A DNA stretch of 53,937 bases from Streptomyces mutomycini (GCF_001700505.1 NZ_MAPV01000026.1:1-53937), one strand, 5' to 3'; shown: positions 10,326 to 20,557, counted from the first letter of the stretch. The notes: generated by a model not told the origin, from the letters alone. Translations and numbers: made by a program.

Positions 10326-11390
10326 TCAGCTCAATTCCTGCTCGTTCGCCGCGTCACCGGCGGCCGTGTCGGCGTTGCCGGAGGCGTCCGGTGAGGCACC
10401 CGGGGAGGCGGATGCGCCGGGCTTCTCGTTGATGTTCCCGACGACCTTTCCGCTGCCGTCGACGAGGTCGCCGTTCGGCTGGACCATGACGGTGACGGTC
10501 GGAGTCGGCTTGGGCTTCTCGGGCTTCTTGGCCTGCTTCGGCAGGACCATGTCACGGGGGTCCTCGCGGGGCGCCTGGACGACGATGCCCACGATGTCCA
10601 GCTTGGTGAAACCGACGTACGGCCGGACGTGGACCGTCCGGGTCAGGTCGCCGCCGGACGGGTCGACGCGGACGACCTCGCCGACCGGCACGCCGGGGAC
10701 GAAGGGTTTGTCCCCGCTGGAGCCGAAGGTGACCAGCCGGTCGCCCTTCTTCACGTCGGCCTTGCCGTTGAGGAACTGCACCGAGAGCGGCCGGGACCCC
10801 TGTCCGGTGGCGAAGCCGAGCTCGTCGGTCTTCTCCATCCGGGTGCCGACGGTGAAGTCGGGGTCGTTGGCCAGCAGGACGGTCGCGGTGTTCGGGCCAA
10901 CGGTGGTGACGCGGCCGACGAGCCCCTCGCCGTTCAGTACGGTCATGTCGCGCTTGAGGCCGTCGTGGGCCCCCGCGTCGATCGTGATGGTCCAGGAGAA
11001 ACCCTGGGCCGCTCCTATGGCGATGACTTCGGCACCCTTGATGCCGTACTGGCCGGCTCCGGCGCTCCTCAGCATGGTGTCGAGCTGACGGACCTTGCTG
11101 GCGTTGCGGTCGTCGCTGCCGAGCTTCGTCTTCAGCGCGGCGTTCTCCTGCTCCAGGGCCGCGATCCGGTCGTGCCGGTCACCGGAGTCCCGCACGGCGC
11201 CGATGGCGTTGCCCACCGGGTCCACCGCCGCCGCGACGCCGTTCTCGACCGGTCCGAGGACCGTGGCCGCTGCCTGCCGTGCTCCGTCCACCGGCGACTC
11301 CTCGCCGCCACGGATATCAACCGTGATCAGGGCGAATGCGATGGCGATCAGCAGCACCAGGAGCAGCCGGCTCTCTCGTGTGTCCCTCAC
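10326..11390 (-). CDS. mreC: Rod shape-determining protein MreC
   Basis: 354 aa from GTG (MRDTRESRLLLVLLIAIAFA). One N-terminal transmembrane helix (about 8-25) and a coiled coil (about 70-105, DRIAALEQENAALKTKLG) are followed by the extracytoplasmic beta-barrel MreC core (about 115-280) with motifs such as GFSWTITIDAGAHDGL, VGRVTTVGPNTATVLL and GEVVRVDP. A Lys/Pro/Thr-rich then acidic tail, unusually long for MreC, ends NEQELS. It scaffolds the cell-wall elongation complex outside the membrane. mreB lies upstream behind a strong hairpin, so mreC expression may depend partly on readthrough. Confidence 0.95.
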   Translation of the reverse strand: MRDTRESRLLLVLLIAIAFALITVDIRGGEESPVDGARQAAATVLGPVENGVAAAVDPVGNAIGAVRDSGDRHDRIAALEQENAALKTKLGSDDRNASKVRQLDTMLRSAGAGQYGIKGAEVIAIGAAQGFSWTITIDAGAHDGLKRDMTVLNGEGLVGRVTTVGPNTATVLLANDPDFTVGTRMEKTDELGFATGQGSRPLSVQFLNGKADVKKGDRLVTFGSSGDKPFVPGVPVGEVVRVDPSGGDLTRTVHVRPYVGFTKLDIVGIVVQAPREDPRDMVLPKQAKKPEKPKPTPTVTVMVQPNGDLVDGSGKVVGNINEKPGASASPGASPDASGNADTAAGDAANEQELS

Positions 11391-11440
11391 GTGCGGCGGC
11401 CGTGCCTTCCTCGTCGGAATGTTCGTGCCTGTATACCAAC

Positions 11441-11479
11441 GTTCCGCCGTACGGGACGGCAGTGCCCGTACGGCGGAAC
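11441..11479 (-). terminator. Perfect 15-bp hairpin between mreB and mreC
   Basis: Arms at 11441-11455 and 11465-11479 are exact reverse complements around a 9-nt loop. It lies 9 bp past the mreB stop and about 50 bp before the mreC start, so it can end the mreB transcript while allowing some readthrough into mreCD-mrdA-rodA. Confidence 0.75.
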
Positions 11480-11487
11480 ATCGTGTT

Positions 11488-12507
11488 CTACCGTCGGGGC
11501 TGGGCGTCCAGTACCTGCTGGAGTGCCTCGAACTCCTCGACGCACTTCCCGGATCCGAGCGCCACCGAGTCCAGCGGGTCCTCGGCGATGTGGATCGGCA
11601 TGCCCGTCTCGTGGCGGAGCCGCTCGTCGAGTCCGCGCAGGAGCGCGCCGCCGCCGGTGAGGACGATGCCGCGGTCCATGACGTCGCCGGAGAGCTCCGG
11701 CGGGCACTTGTCGAGCGTCGTCTTCACGGCGTCGACGATCGCGTTGACCGGTTCCTCGATGGCCTTGCGGACCTCGGTCGCGGAGATGACGACGGTCTTG
11801 GGCAGGCCGGAGACCAGGTCTCGTCCGCGGATCTCCGTGTGCTCGTCCTTCTCCATCTCGAACGCAGAGCCGATCGTGATCTTGATCTGTTCGGCGGTGC
11901 GCTCACCGAGGAGGAGGGAGTACTCCTTCTTGATGTGCTGGATGATCGCGTTGTCCAGTTCGTCACCGGCGACCCGGATCGACTGGGCAGTGACGATTCC
12001 GCCGAGGGAGATCACGGCGACCTCGGTGGTGCCGCCACCGATGTCGACGACCATGTTGCCGGTGGCCTCGTGGACGGGCAGGCCGGAGCCGATGGCCGCG
12101 GCCATGGGCTCTTCGATGATGTGCACCTGGCGCGCGCCCGCCTGCGTCGACGCCTCGATGACGGCGCGTCGCTCGACCCCTGTGATGCCGGAGGGCACAC
12201 AGACGACGACCCGCGGGCGGGCCAGGTAGCGACGCTTGTGGATCTTGAGGATGAAGTAGCGGAGCATGCGCTCCGTGATCTCGAAGTCGGCGATCACGCC
12301 GTCCTTCAGCGGCCGCACGGCAACGATGTTGCCGGGCGTACGCCCGATCATCTTCTTGGCCTCGGAGCCGACCGCCAGGATTCCGCCGGTGTTGGTGTTG
12401 ATGGCCACGACGGACGGCTCGTTCAGAACGATGCCGCGCCCCCTGACGTACACCAGCGTGTTGGCAGTCCCGAGGTCGATAGCCATGTCACGGCCGATGA
12501 ACGACAT
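11488..12507 (-). CDS. mreB: Actin-like cytoskeletal protein MreB
   Basis: 339 aa from the ATG of [20 protein letters not shown], preceded by AAGGGG; an in-frame ATG 21 bp upstream (MGNKGNS) lacks a ribosome-binding site. Actin-fold ATP-binding motifs are clear: phosphate 1 ([13 protein letters not shown]), phosphate 2 ([14 protein letters not shown]) and the adenosine motif ([18 protein letters not shown]). MreB forms membrane-bound filaments that organise wall synthesis, in Streptomyces chiefly during sporulation. About 290 bp separate it from ndk, and the ndk terminator lies inside that gap, so mreB has its own promoter region. Confidence 0.97.
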   Translation of the reverse strand: MSFIGRDMAIDLGTANTLVYVRGRGIVLNEPSVVAINTNTGGILAVGSEAKKMIGRTPGNIVAVRPLKDGVIADFEITERMLRYFILKIHKRRYLARPRVVVCVPSGITGVERRAVIEASTQAGARQVHIIEEPMAAAIGSGLPVHEATGNMVVDIGGGTTEVAVISLGGIVTAQSIRVAGDELDNAIIQHIKKEYSLLLGERTAEQIKITIGSAFEMEKDEHTEIRGRDLVSGLPKTVVISATEVRKAIEEPVNAIVDAVKTTLDKCPPELSGDVMDRGIVLTGGGALLRGLDERLRHETGMPIHIAEDPLDSVALGSGKCVEEFEALQQVLDAQPRR

Positions 12508-12740
12508 TGAGTTCCCCTTGTTCCCCATGAGGATGCGTCGGGCCTTCCCAAGAAGCGAAGAATGGCTTGTTTTGAGTAGGCGAGGTTGGCGCTGCGGGCG
12601 TGGAAGCTTCCATCGTAGTGCCGTATTCACCGACACAGCGCGAGGGTCCTTCGCCAGGCGGGCGGAACGGCTGCCCGTTCCACCCATGGTGACGTTACGT
12701 CGGAAGGATGGGTTCCCGCGATACGGAACCCTATGCCGAA

Positions 12741-12766
12741 GGGCGACCGAATTACTTCGGTCGCCC
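12741..12766 (-). terminator. Terminator of ndk
   Basis: Perfect 11-bp stem around a TTAC loop, 32 bp past the ndk stop. The rest of the ndk-mreB gap (12508-12740) also has a short inverted repeat (GGTTCC / GGAACC at 12711-12730) and presumably the mreB promoter, but I cannot place promoter boxes with confidence. Confidence 0.8.
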
Positions 12767-12798
12767 CAGGTCATGAGCGCTGTTTGGCGGAGCCGAAG

Positions 12799-13212
12799 TC
12801 AGGAGAGCCCGGGAAAGAAAAGCTTGATTTCTCGCTCTGCGGACTCCTCGGAGTCCGAGGCGTGGATGAGGTTCTCCCGGGTGATCGTGCCGAAGTCGCC
12901 GCGGATCGAGCCGGGCGCGGCGGCGATCGGGTCGGTGGGGCCGGCGAGGGCGCGGACGCCCTCGATGACCCGCTCGCCTTCGGCCACCAGAGCGACGACG
13001 GGGCCGGAGGCCATGAACTCGACGAGCGGCTCGTAGAACGGACGGCCCTTGTGCTCGCCGTAGTGCTGCTCCAGGGTCTCCTGGTCGAGCGTGCGCAGCT
13101 CCAGCGCGGTGATCGTCCAGCCGGCCTTGCGTTCGATGCGGCTGACGATCTCGCCGATCAGCCCACGCCGGACGGCGTCGGGCTTGAGAAGGACGAGGGT
13201 GCGCTGGGTCAT
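12799..13212 (-). CDS. ndk: Nucleoside diphosphate kinase
   Basis: 137 aa, normal length for bacterial NDK, with the ATG preceded by AAGGAG at good spacing. It starts [21 protein letters not shown], carries the Kpn-loop region and ends the active site with NLIHASDS, in which H117 is the phosphorylated histidine. It transfers the gamma phosphate of ATP to other nucleoside diphosphates to balance NTP and dNTP pools. It is cytoplasmic and followed by its own hairpin. Upstream lies the DUF4233 gene on the same strand. Confidence 0.97.
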   Translation of the reverse strand: MTQRTLVLLKPDAVRRGLIGEIVSRIERKAGWTITALELRTLDQETLEQHYGEHKGRPFYEPLVEFMASGPVVALVAEGERVIEGVRALAGPTDPIAAAPGSIRGDFGTITRENLIHASDSEESAEREIKLFFPGLS

Positions 13213-13297
13213 GTGCGGCTCCTTGCAGACTTCCGGTGCGGGTGAGGGCGAGATTACAGGGACGGGCGGGCGGTCATGCGGCCGGGCTTACGCTGCG

Positions 13298-13666
13298 TCA
13301 TCCCTGCGCCTGGACCTGGGCGCCGTCCTGCGCCTCGGCCTGGGCCGCCCATCGCGCCTTGGCCTCGTCGATCCGGCGGCCGTAGTGCACCGAGGCCCAC
13401 CACAGGGCAGCGAAGGCCACGCCGAGGATGAACATCATCGGGACGAAGAAGCCGCTCAGCAACAGCATGACCTGGAGCACCCAGCCGAGCTGGATACCAC
13501 CCGGTCGGGTGATCACACCGCAGAGCAGTACGGACAACAGCATGCCGATGCCGCAGACCGTCCAGACCGTGGCCATGGACATGTCCTCGGACTTCATGGC
13601 CACGAGTCCGGCGAAGCCGATGACGAAGAACTCGCCGATCAGCGTGGATGCACAGAGCGTACGCAC
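13298..13666 (-). CDS. DUF4233 domain-containing small membrane protein
   Basis: 122 aa from GTG, three bases after the folC stop, so translation is probably coupled to folC. About four transmembrane helices are visible (near residues 6-24, 31-52, 58-75 and 78-92), followed by a charged tail rich in Ala and Gln (AEAQDGAQVQAQG). Proteins of this DUF regularly follow folC in actinobacteria. The function is unknown; a link to folate metabolism is suggested only by position. Confidence 0.85.
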   Translation of the reverse strand: MRTLCASTLIGEFFVIGFAGLVAMKSEDMSMATVWTVCGIGMLLSVLLCGVITRPGGIQLGWVLQVMLLLSGFFVPMMFILGVAFAALWWASVHYGRRIDEAKARWAAQAEAQDGAQVQAQG

Positions 13667-13669
13667 AGG

Positions 13670-15193
13670 TCAGCGCCTTCCCAGGAGCAGCCGGGCCTCG
13701 CCGACCGTGATCACGGATCCGGTCACCAGGACTCCGGCGCCCGCGTATTCGGCCTCTTCCTCGGCGAGGGTGATCGCCGCCTCCAGCGCGTCGTCCAGGC
13801 GGGGCTCGACCTGGACCCGGTCGTTGCCGAAGACCTCGACGGCGACCGCGGCGAGCGCGTCCGCGTCCATGGCACGCGGGCTGGAGTTCTGGGTGACGAC
13901 GACCTCGGCGAAGATCGGTTCGAAGGCTTCGAGGAGCCCGCGGACGTCCTTGCCGTCACTCGCGCCGACGACCCCGATCAGCCGGGAGAAGCTGAACGCC
14001 TCGGAGATCCCCTCGGAGGCGGCCAGACCTCCGGCCGGGTTGTGCGCCGCGTCCAGGACGACCGTCGGGCTGGACCGGACGACCTCCAGACGGCCCGGCG
14101 AGAGCACCGAGAGGAATGCCTTGCGGACCACTTCGACGTCGAGGCTGCGGGCCTGCTCCGCGCCGATGCCGAAGAACGCCTCGACGGCCGCGAGCGCCAC
14201 CGCCGCGTTGTGCGCCTGGTGCGCCCCGTAGAGCGGAAGGAAGATGTTGTCGTACTCGCCGCCCAGTCCCCTCAGGGTCAGCAGCTGGCCGCCGACCGCG
14301 ATCTCGCGGGAGACGATGCCGAACTCCATGCCCTCGCGGGCGACCGTGGCATCGACCTCGACCGCCTTCTTCAGCATGACCTGCGCGGCGTCGACCGGCT
14401 GCTGGGCGAGGATCACCGTCGCGCCCTCCTTGATGACGCCGGCTTTCTCCCCGGCGATCTCGGCGGCGGTGGAGCCCAGGCGGTCGGTGTGGTCCAGCGA
14501 GATGGGGGTGACCACGGCGACCGAGGCGTCGATGACGTTCGTAGCGTCCCAGGTGCCGCCCATGCCCACCTCGACGACCGCGACGTCGACCGGCGCGTCG
14601 GCGAAGGCCGCGTACGCCATGCCCGTCAGCACCTCGAAGAACGAGAGCCGGTAGGGCTGCTGGGCATCGACCATCTCGACGTACGGCTTGATGTCGTTGT
14701 ACGTCTCGATGAAGCGCTCGGCCTCGATCGGGGCGCCGTCCAGGCTGATCCGCTCGGTGATCGACTGGACGTGCGGGGAGGTGTAGCGGCCGGTACGGAG
14801 CTCGAAGGCGCTCAGCAGCGCCTCGATCATGCGGGCCGTACTGGTCTTGCCGTTCGTCCCCGTGATGTGGATCGAGGGGTAGGCGCGCTGGGGCTCACCC
14901 AGCACGTCCATCAGGGCGGCGATACGGGTCACCGAGGGCTCGAGCTTGGTCTCGCCCCAGCGTCCGGCGAGCTCCTGCTCCACCTCGCGCAGCGCACGGT
15001 CGGTCTCGGGGTCGGCGGGGCGGTCGGGGACCGCCTCACCCTGGGGCGGACCCGACTGGGTGCGCAGCGTCCGGCTCCCGGCCTCGATCACCGCCAGGTC
15101 GGGGTCGCGGTGGGTCTCCTCGTCGACGATCTCCGCGAAGGTGTCGTCGGGATCGGACGCGTCGTGCCGGTCTGAAGGGCGGGGCTCACTCAC
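13670..15193 (-). CDS. folC: Bifunctional folylpolyglutamate synthase / dihydrofolate synthase
   Basis: 507 aa from GTG. The Mur-ligase-type ATP-binding loop is HITGTNGKTSTARM (about 109-122), followed by RTGRYTSPHVQSITERI, the VVEVGMGGTWDATNVID motif and the C-terminal glutamate-ligase domain (VVLDAAHNPAGG). It attaches glutamate to dihydropteroate and then adds further glutamates to folates. The first 70 residues are acidic, disordered-looking and longer than in most FolC proteins. The start has only a weak ribosome-binding site, so a shorter start is possible. It is coupled to the DUF4233 gene downstream; valS is upstream beyond a terminator. Confidence 0.95.
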   Translation of the reverse strand: MSEPRPSDRHDASDPDDTFAEIVDEETHRDPDLAVIEAGSRTLRTQSGPPQGEAVPDRPADPETDRALREVEQELAGRWGETKLEPSVTRIAALMDVLGEPQRAYPSIHITGTNGKTSTARMIEALLSAFELRTGRYTSPHVQSITERISLDGAPIEAERFIETYNDIKPYVEMVDAQQPYRLSFFEVLTGMAYAAFADAPVDVAVVEVGMGGTWDATNVIDASVAVVTPISLDHTDRLGSTAAEIAGEKAGVIKEGATVILAQQPVDAAQVMLKKAVEVDATVAREGMEFGIVSREIAVGGQLLTLRGLGGEYDNIFLPLYGAHQAHNAAVALAAVEAFFGIGAEQARSLDVEVVRKAFLSVLSPGRLEVVRSSPTVVLDAAHNPAGGLAASEGISEAFSFSRLIGVVGASDGKDVRGLLEAFEPIFAEVVVTQNSSPRAMDADALAAVAVEVFGNDRVQVEPRLDDALEAAITLAEEEAEYAGAGVLVTGSVITVGEARLLLGRR

Positions 15194-15263
15194 AGGGCCA
15201 GTCTACGGATGGCCACGGACACCGCGCGCAGCGCCCGGCCCGGCGCCGGCCCCGGCACGGCGA

Positions 15264-15300
15264 AGCCCCCGCGCTCCCGGTCGGTCGGGGGGCGGGGGCT
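15264..15300 (-). terminator. Terminator of valS
   Basis: Arms 15264-15272 and 15292-15300 form a perfect 9-bp GC stem, starting 14 bp past the valS stop codon and before folC. Confidence 0.7.
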
Positions 15301-15314
15301 CCGGCTTCAGGCCA

Positions 15315-17936
15315 TCAGCCCTTCGGCAGGTTCGCCAGCTGGGCGGTGATCCGTTCGATGTCGGTCTCCGCCTTGGCGAGGCGGCCACGGATCTTGTCGA
15401 CCACGTTGTCCGGTGCCTTCCCCAGGAAGGCCTCGTTGCCGAGCTTCCCGTTGGCCTGGGCCTTCTCCTTCTCGGCGGCGCCCAGGTCCTTCGTGAGGCG
15501 CTTGCGCTCGGCCTCCACGTCGATGGTGCCGGAGAGGTCCAGCGCGACGGTGGCCCCGGCGACCGGGAGGGACGCGGTGGCGTGGAAGCCGTCCCCGGCG
15601 GGCTGGAGCCGCAGCAGCTGGCGGATGGCCGACTCGTGCGGGGCGAGCGCCGTGCCGGTCAGGGTCAGCTCGGCCGGGACCTTCTGGCCGGGCTGGAGGC
15701 CCTGGTCGTTGCGGAAGCGGCGGACCTCGGTGACGACCTGCTGGACGAGCTCGATCTCCTTCTCGGCAGCGTCGTCGCGGAAGCCGGAGTCGCCCGGCCA
15801 CTCCGCGATGACGATGGACTCGCGCCCGGTGAGCGCGGTCCACAGCGCCTCCGTGACGAACGGGACGATCGGGTGCAGCAGTCGCAGCATCACGTCGAGG
15901 ACCTCACCGAGGACCCGGCCCGAGATCTCGGCCGGACGGCCGCCCGCGAAGAAGGTGGTCTTGGAGAGCTCGACGTACCAGTCGAAGACCTCGTCCCACG
16001 CGAAGTGGCGCAGGGACTCACTGATCCTGGCGAACTGGAAGTCGTCGTAGAACGCGTCGACGTCCGCGACCGTCTTGTTGAGCCGGGACAGGATCCAGCG
16101 GTCGGTGACCGACATCTCCTCGACCGGGGGCAGTTCACCCTCGATCGTGGCGCCGTTCATCAGGGCGAAGCGGGTGGCGTTCCAGATCTTGTTGGAGAAC
16201 TTCGCCGAGCCCTGGACCCACTCCTCCCCGATCGGCACGTCGGTGCCCGGGTTGGCGCCGCGCGCGAGGGTGAAGCGCAGGGCGTCGGAGCCGTACTTGT
16301 CCATCCAGTCCAGCGGATTGACCACGTTGCCGAAGGACTTCGACATCTTCTTGCCGTGCTCGTCGCGGACCATGCCGTGCAGGACGATGGTTCCGAACGG
16401 CGGGACGCCGTCGTTGACGTACAGGCCGAACATCATCATCCGGGCGACCCAGAAGAAGAGGATGTCGTAGCCGGTGACCAGGACGGAGTTCGGGTAGAAC
16501 TTCGCGAGGCTGTCGGTCTGTTCGGGCCAGCCGAGCGTCGAGAACGGCCAGAGGCCCGAGGAGAACCAGGTGTCCAGGACGTCACTGTCCTGGGTCCAGC
16601 CCTCACCGGTGGGCGCCTCGTCGTCCGGTCCGACGCAGACGACCTCGCCGTTCGGCCCGTACCAGACGGGGATGCGGTGACCCCACCAGAGCTGGCGCGA
16701 GATCGTCCAGTCGTGGAGGTTGTCGACCCAGTCGAAGTACCGCTTCTCCATCTCCTGCGGGTGGATCTTGACGCTGCCGTCGCGGACGGCGTCACCGGCC
16801 GCCTTGGCGAGCGGGGCGACCTTGACCCACCACTGGAGGGACAGGCGCGGCTCGATGGTCGTCTTGCAGCGCGAGCAGTGGCCCACCGAGTGGACGTACG
16901 GGCGCTTCTCGGCGACGATCCGGCCCTCGGCACGCAGGGCGGCGACGATGGCGGAGCGCGCCTCCAGGCGGTCCAGGCCCTCGAAGGGGCCGGGGACGGT
17001 GATGACGGCCCGCTCGTCCATGACCGTGAGGAACGGCAGGTCGTGGCGCTTGCCGATCTCGAAGTCGTTCGGGTCGTGGGCGGGCGTCACCTTGACGGCG
17101 CCGGTGCCGAACTCCGGGTCGACGTGGTGATCGGCGACGACCGGGATCGTGCGGTCGGTGAGCGGCAGCCTGATCTGCCTGCCGACCAGGTGCTTGTAGC
17201 GCTCGTCGTCCGGGTGGACCGCGACCGCCGTGTCGCCGAGCATCGTCTCGGCGCGGGTGGTGGCGACCACGATCGTCTCGTCGCCCTCGCCGTACGTCAT
17301 GGAGACGAGCTCGCCGTCGTCCTCCTGGTACTCGACCTCGATGTCGGAGATCGCGGTGAGGCAGCGGGGGCACCAGTTGATGATGCGCTCGGCGCGGTAG
17401 ATCAGCCCGTCGTCGTACATCTGCTTGAAGACGGTCTGGACGGCCTTGGACAGGCCCTCGTCCATCGTGAAGCGCTCACGGGACCAGGCGACGCCCTCGC
17501 CGAGACGGCGCATCTGTCCGGCGATCTGGCCACCGGACTCGTTCTTCCACTGCCAGACGCGCTCGACGAATGCCTCGCGGCCCAGGTCGTGGCGGGACTT
17601 GCCCTCCTTGCCCAGCTCGCGCTCGACGACGTTCTGTGTGGCGATGCCGGCGTGGTCCATGCCCGGCTGGTAGAGCGCCTCGAAACCCTGCATCCGCTTA
17701 CGGCGGACCAGGGCGTCGATCAGGGTGTGCTCGAAGGCATGGCCCAGGTGGAGCGATCCGGTGACGTTCGGCGGCGGGATGACGATGCTGTAGGGCGGCT
17801 TGTCGCTGTGCTCGTCGACTTCGAAGTACCCGCGCTCCACCCAGCGCTCGTACAGCTTCCCCTCTACCTCGGCCGGCGCGTACTGGGTCGGCAGTTCGGG
17901 GGTGCTGGCTGGCTGCTGCGCTGCGTTCTCGGTCAC
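15315..17936 (-). CDS. valS: Valyl-tRNA synthetase
   Basis: 873 aa from a GTG opening [20 protein letters not shown]. Class I features are present: the HIGH-type motif HLGH at 63-66 after [14 protein letters not shown] at 530-534, an editing domain around residues 200-340, tRNA-binding helices, and a C-terminal coiled coil (about 805-870, [22 protein letters not shown]). Paired CxxC motifs (CPRC, CSRC) suggest zinc binding. It charges tRNA-Val in the cytoplasm. No T-box-like leader is evident in the 137-bp gap to the divergent gene. Confidence 0.97.
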   Translation of the reverse strand: MTENAAQQPASTPELPTQYAPAEVEGKLYERWVERGYFEVDEHSDKPPYSIVIPPPNVTGSLHLGHAFEHTLIDALVRRKRMQGFEALYQPGMDHAGIATQNVVERELGKEGKSRHDLGREAFVERVWQWKNESGGQIAGQMRRLGEGVAWSRERFTMDEGLSKAVQTVFKQMYDDGLIYRAERIINWCPRCLTAISDIEVEYQEDDGELVSMTYGEGDETIVVATTRAETMLGDTAVAVHPDDERYKHLVGRQIRLPLTDRTIPVVADHHVDPEFGTGAVKVTPAHDPNDFEIGKRHDLPFLTVMDERAVITVPGPFEGLDRLEARSAIVAALRAEGRIVAEKRPYVHSVGHCSRCKTTIEPRLSLQWWVKVAPLAKAAGDAVRDGSVKIHPQEMEKRYFDWVDNLHDWTISRQLWWGHRIPVWYGPNGEVVCVGPDDEAPTGEGWTQDSDVLDTWFSSGLWPFSTLGWPEQTDSLAKFYPNSVLVTGYDILFFWVARMMMFGLYVNDGVPPFGTIVLHGMVRDEHGKKMSKSFGNVVNPLDWMDKYGSDALRFTLARGANPGTDVPIGEEWVQGSAKFSNKIWNATRFALMNGATIEGELPPVEEMSVTDRWILSRLNKTVADVDAFYDDFQFARISESLRHFAWDEVFDWYVELSKTTFFAGGRPAEISGRVLGEVLDVMLRLLHPIVPFVTEALWTALTGRESIVIAEWPGDSGFRDDAAEKEIELVQQVVTEVRRFRNDQGLQPGQKVPAELTLTGTALAPHESAIRQLLRLQPAGDGFHATASLPVAGATVALDLSGTIDVEAERKRLTKDLGAAEKEKAQANGKLGNEAFLGKAPDNVVDKIRGRLAKAETDIERITAQLANLPKG

Positions 17937-18073
17937 GGCACACAGTTTAGGGGCGTCACGGTCGTGCACTGAAACCGGTTTGCCTAGTAACGGTCTACGC
18001 CCGGATGCCCGGCGTGGACGCCGCTTCCGTCAGGATGTCGGCAACGCATAAGCATTCTGGAGGGGACAGCGCC

Positions 18074-19039
18074 ATGAGCTACAACCAGCCGGGCCCGTAC
18101 GGCGGGCAGCCGCCGCAGGGACAGCCCGGACCTTACGGGCAGCAGCCGGGCCCGTACGGCCAGCAGCCGGGGCCGTACGGCGGTCCGCCGCCGCAGGGCC
18201 AGCCCGGCTACGGCTACCCGCAGCAGGCCCCCCAGGGTGTCCCGCCGCAGCAGCAGCCCCCGCAGGGCTACGGATACCCGCAGGGCCAGCCGGGGCCGTA
18301 CGCCCAGCAGCCGGGTCCGTACGGCCAGCAGCCCTACGGCGGCCAGGTCCCACCGCACCCGGGCGCCCCGAAGAAGAAGACGGGCCTGATCATCGGCGCG
18401 GCCGTGGTGGCGCTGGCGGTCGTCGCGGGAGGGGTCTACTTCCTGACGGCGGGCGGCGGCAGCGGCGACGTCGCCGACTCCACGAAGGGGTACAAGCTCA
18501 CGCCTGCCGCCTCGGTGGACGACTACAAGCGGGCCACGCCGGCGAAGTCGACCGCCCTGACCGGCACGGCGAAGACCCAGGCAGAGGCCATGGGCATCCA
18601 GAACGCGAACAGGGTGAGCACCTCCTACCTGAGCGGTGACGCCCAGGAGGTGGAGAAGGCGCTCGGCTTCACGGGCTACTGGGGCGAGGTGAGCGACCCG
18701 GCGAAGACTCTCGACCTCGCCCTCTCCGATCCCAAGCAGACCGGGCAGGGCGATGACTTCACGTACGTCGGCGACGCCGAGGCCGTCGAGCCCGAGGGGT
18801 TCGAAGGCGCGCTGATGAAGTGCCGGACCGCCAAGGCGGTCAACAAGGCCGCCGACGGTTCGCCGGAGAACGGGCCCAAGGAGATCGTCACACCCGTCTG
18901 CGTGTGGGCCGACCACAGCACACTGGCCATCGTCGTGGGCGCCGACCGCGGCGCGATGATGGTCAACAAGTCCATGCCGCAGGACGAGTTGGCCCCCCTC
19001 GCCGCCAAGCTGTACAACACCTCGCGCACCAAGATCTGA
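18074..19039 (+). CDS. Membrane-anchored protein with Pro/Gln/Gly/Tyr-rich N-terminal repeats
   Basis: 321 aa from the ATG preceded by TGGAGGGG at good spacing. Residues 1-98 are low-complexity and cytoplasmic, with recurring GPYGQQP and QGYGYPQ units. A KKK cluster precedes a single transmembrane helix (about 104-125), and the remaining 190 residues should be outside the cell. That domain has conserved-looking pieces such as KGYKLTPAASVDDYKRA and a cysteine pair (KCRTAK ... PVCVWADHSTLAIV) and resembles many actinobacterial type II anchored proteins. I do not recognise a functional family. It is the only plus-strand gene in the first 24 kb of the window and is divergent from valS. Confidence 0.85.
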   Translation: MSYNQPGPYGGQPPQGQPGPYGQQPGPYGQQPGPYGGPPPQGQPGYGYPQQAPQGVPPQQQPPQGYGYPQGQPGPYAQQPGPYGQQPYGGQVPPHPGAPKKKTGLIIGAAVVALAVVAGGVYFLTAGGGSGDVADSTKGYKLTPAASVDDYKRATPAKSTALTGTAKTQAEAMGIQNANRVSTSYLSGDAQEVEKALGFTGYWGEVSDPAKTLDLALSDPKQTGQGDDFTYVGDAEAVEPEGFEGALMKCRTAKAVNKAADGSPENGPKEIVTPVCVWADHSTLAIVVGADRGAMMVNKSMPQDELAPLAAKLYNTSRTKI

Positions 19040-19043
19040 CCCG

Positions 19044-19092
19044 CACACACGTGAAGGGGCGCCCGGTGGCCGGGCGCCCCTTCGCGTGTGTG
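19044..19092. terminator. Bidirectional hairpin between the repeat membrane protein and clpX
   Basis: Two 23-nt arms (19044-19066 and 19070-19092) pair with a single G-T type mismatch around a TGG loop. It sits between two convergent stop codons and can serve both transcripts. Confidence 0.85.
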
Positions 19093-19102
19093 CCGCCTGC
19101 CG

Positions 19103-20401
19103 CTACGCGGACTTCTCGTGGCGGCCGCCGTCGTTCTTGCCGATCGTGCGCGGCTCGCGCGGGACCAGCGTCGGGTTGACGTTGTTGCGGACGACGTCCG
19201 GGGTGATGACGACGCGGGCCACGTCCTTGCGGGACGGGACTTCGTACATCACGGACTGCAGGACCTCTTCCATGATGGCGCGCAGACCGCGCGCGCCCGT
19301 CTGGCGGAGGATCGCCTGGTCGGCGATGGCTTCGAGCGCCTCGCGCTCGAACTCCAGCTCCACACCGTCGAGTTCGAACAGGCGCTGGTACTGCTTCACC
19401 AGTGCGTTGCGCGGCTCGATCAGGATCTGGAGCAGCGCCTCGCGGTCCAGGTTGTGGACCGAGGTCAGCACCGGGAGGCGGCCGATGAACTCGGGGATCA
19501 TCCCGAACTTCACCAGGTCCTCCGGCATGACCTCCTGGAACTGGTCGCTCGCCTGGATCTCCAGCTTCGACCGGATCGTCGCGCCGAAGCCGATGCCCTT
19601 GGCGCCGGCCCGCGACTCGATGATCTTCTCCAGGCCCGAGAAGGCGCCGCCCACGATGAACAGGACGTTCGTCGTGTCGATCTGGATGAACTCCTGGTGC
19701 GGGTGCTTCCGTCCGCCCTGCGGCGGCACGGAGGCGGTGGTGCCCTCCAGGATCTTCAGCAGGGCCTGCTGGACGCCCTCGCCGGAGACATCGCGGGTGA
19801 TCGACGGGTTCTCGCTCTTGCGGGCGACCTTGTCGATCTCGTCGATGTAGATGATCCCGGTCTCGGCCTTCTTGACGTCGTAGTCCGCGGCCTGGATCAG
19901 CTTCAGCAGGATGTTCTCGACGTCTTCGCCGACGTAGCCGGCCTCCGTCAGCGCCGTCGCGTCGGCGATGGCGAACGGGACGTTGAGCATGCGGGCCAGC
20001 GTCTGCGCGAGGAGCGTCTTGCCCGAGCCCGTGGGGCCCAGCAGCAGGATGTTCGACTTGGCGAGCTCGATCGCGTCGTCGCGATTCGCTCCGCCGCCGT
20101 TCTCTCCGGCCTGGACCCGCTTGTAGTGGTTGTACACAGCGACCGAGAGGGCCTTCTTCGCGGGCTCCTGCCCGACGACGTACCCCTCGAGGAACTCGTA
20201 GATCTCGCGCGGCTTGGGGAGCTCCTCCCACCGCACCTCGGAGGTCTCCGCGAGCTCCTCCTCGATGATCTCGTTGCAGAGATCGATGCACTCGTCGCAG
20301 ATGTACACACCGGGTCCTGCGATGAGCTTCTTCACCTGCTTCTGGCTCTTTCCGCAGAACGAGCACTTGAGCAGGTCGCCGCCATCACCGATGCGTGCCA
20401 C
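19103..20401 (-). CDS. clpX: ATP-dependent Clp protease ATP-binding subunit ClpX
   Basis: 432 aa from the GTG opening [20 protein letters not shown]. The N-terminal zinc-binding domain has C13-x2-C16 and C35-x2-C38. The AAA+ module carries Walker A GPTGSGKT at 122-129 and Walker B IIYIDEID (D187, E188), plus sensor and pore-loop regions. ClpX unfolds tagged proteins and feeds them to ClpP. The clpP2-clpP1 genes are upstream on the same strand, but about 155 bp with a long inverted repeat separate them, so clpX is probably a separate or attenuated transcript. Confidence 0.97.
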   Translation of the reverse strand: MARIGDGGDLLKCSFCGKSQKQVKKLIAGPGVYICDECIDLCNEIIEEELAETSEVRWEELPKPREIYEFLEGYVVGQEPAKKALSVAVYNHYKRVQAGENGGGANRDDAIELAKSNILLLGPTGSGKTLLAQTLARMLNVPFAIADATALTEAGYVGEDVENILLKLIQAADYDVKKAETGIIYIDEIDKVARKSENPSITRDVSGEGVQQALLKILEGTTASVPPQGGRKHPHQEFIQIDTTNVLFIVGGAFSGLEKIIESRAGAKGIGFGATIRSKLEIQASDQFQEVMPEDLVKFGMIPEFIGRLPVLTSVHNLDREALLQILIEPRNALVKQYQRLFELDGVELEFEREALEAIADQAILRQTGARGLRAIMEEVLQSVMYEVPSRKDVARVVITPDVVRNNVNPTLVPREPRTIGKNDGGRHEKSA

Positions 20402-20492
20402 GAGGTGCTTCCCCTTCGCCTGGGAGCAGCCTGGTTCAGCGGCTCCTGGTGCCTCTATCCGACGGTACCTTGCCTGGCCCCCCGTTCGGGCC

Positions 20493-20546
20493 CCCCTTGG
20501 CACGGTTCACACGGCCGTGGCCGTGCTGATGGAATGTGCCAAGGGG
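20493..20546 (-). terminator. Long inverted repeat downstream of clpP2
   Basis: Perfect 11-nt arms at 20493-20503 and 20536-20546 enclose a 32-nt region that itself contains the palindrome CACGGCCGTG. It lies 11 bp past the clpP2 stop. It may end the clpP1-clpP2 transcript or modulate readthrough to clpX. Confidence 0.55.
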
Positions 20547-20557
20547 AAAGACCGACG

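Noticed and set aside
17937..18073. T-box riboswitch upstream of valS
   Set aside because: The gap is only 137 bp and shows neither the T-box core nor a terminator/antiterminator pair.
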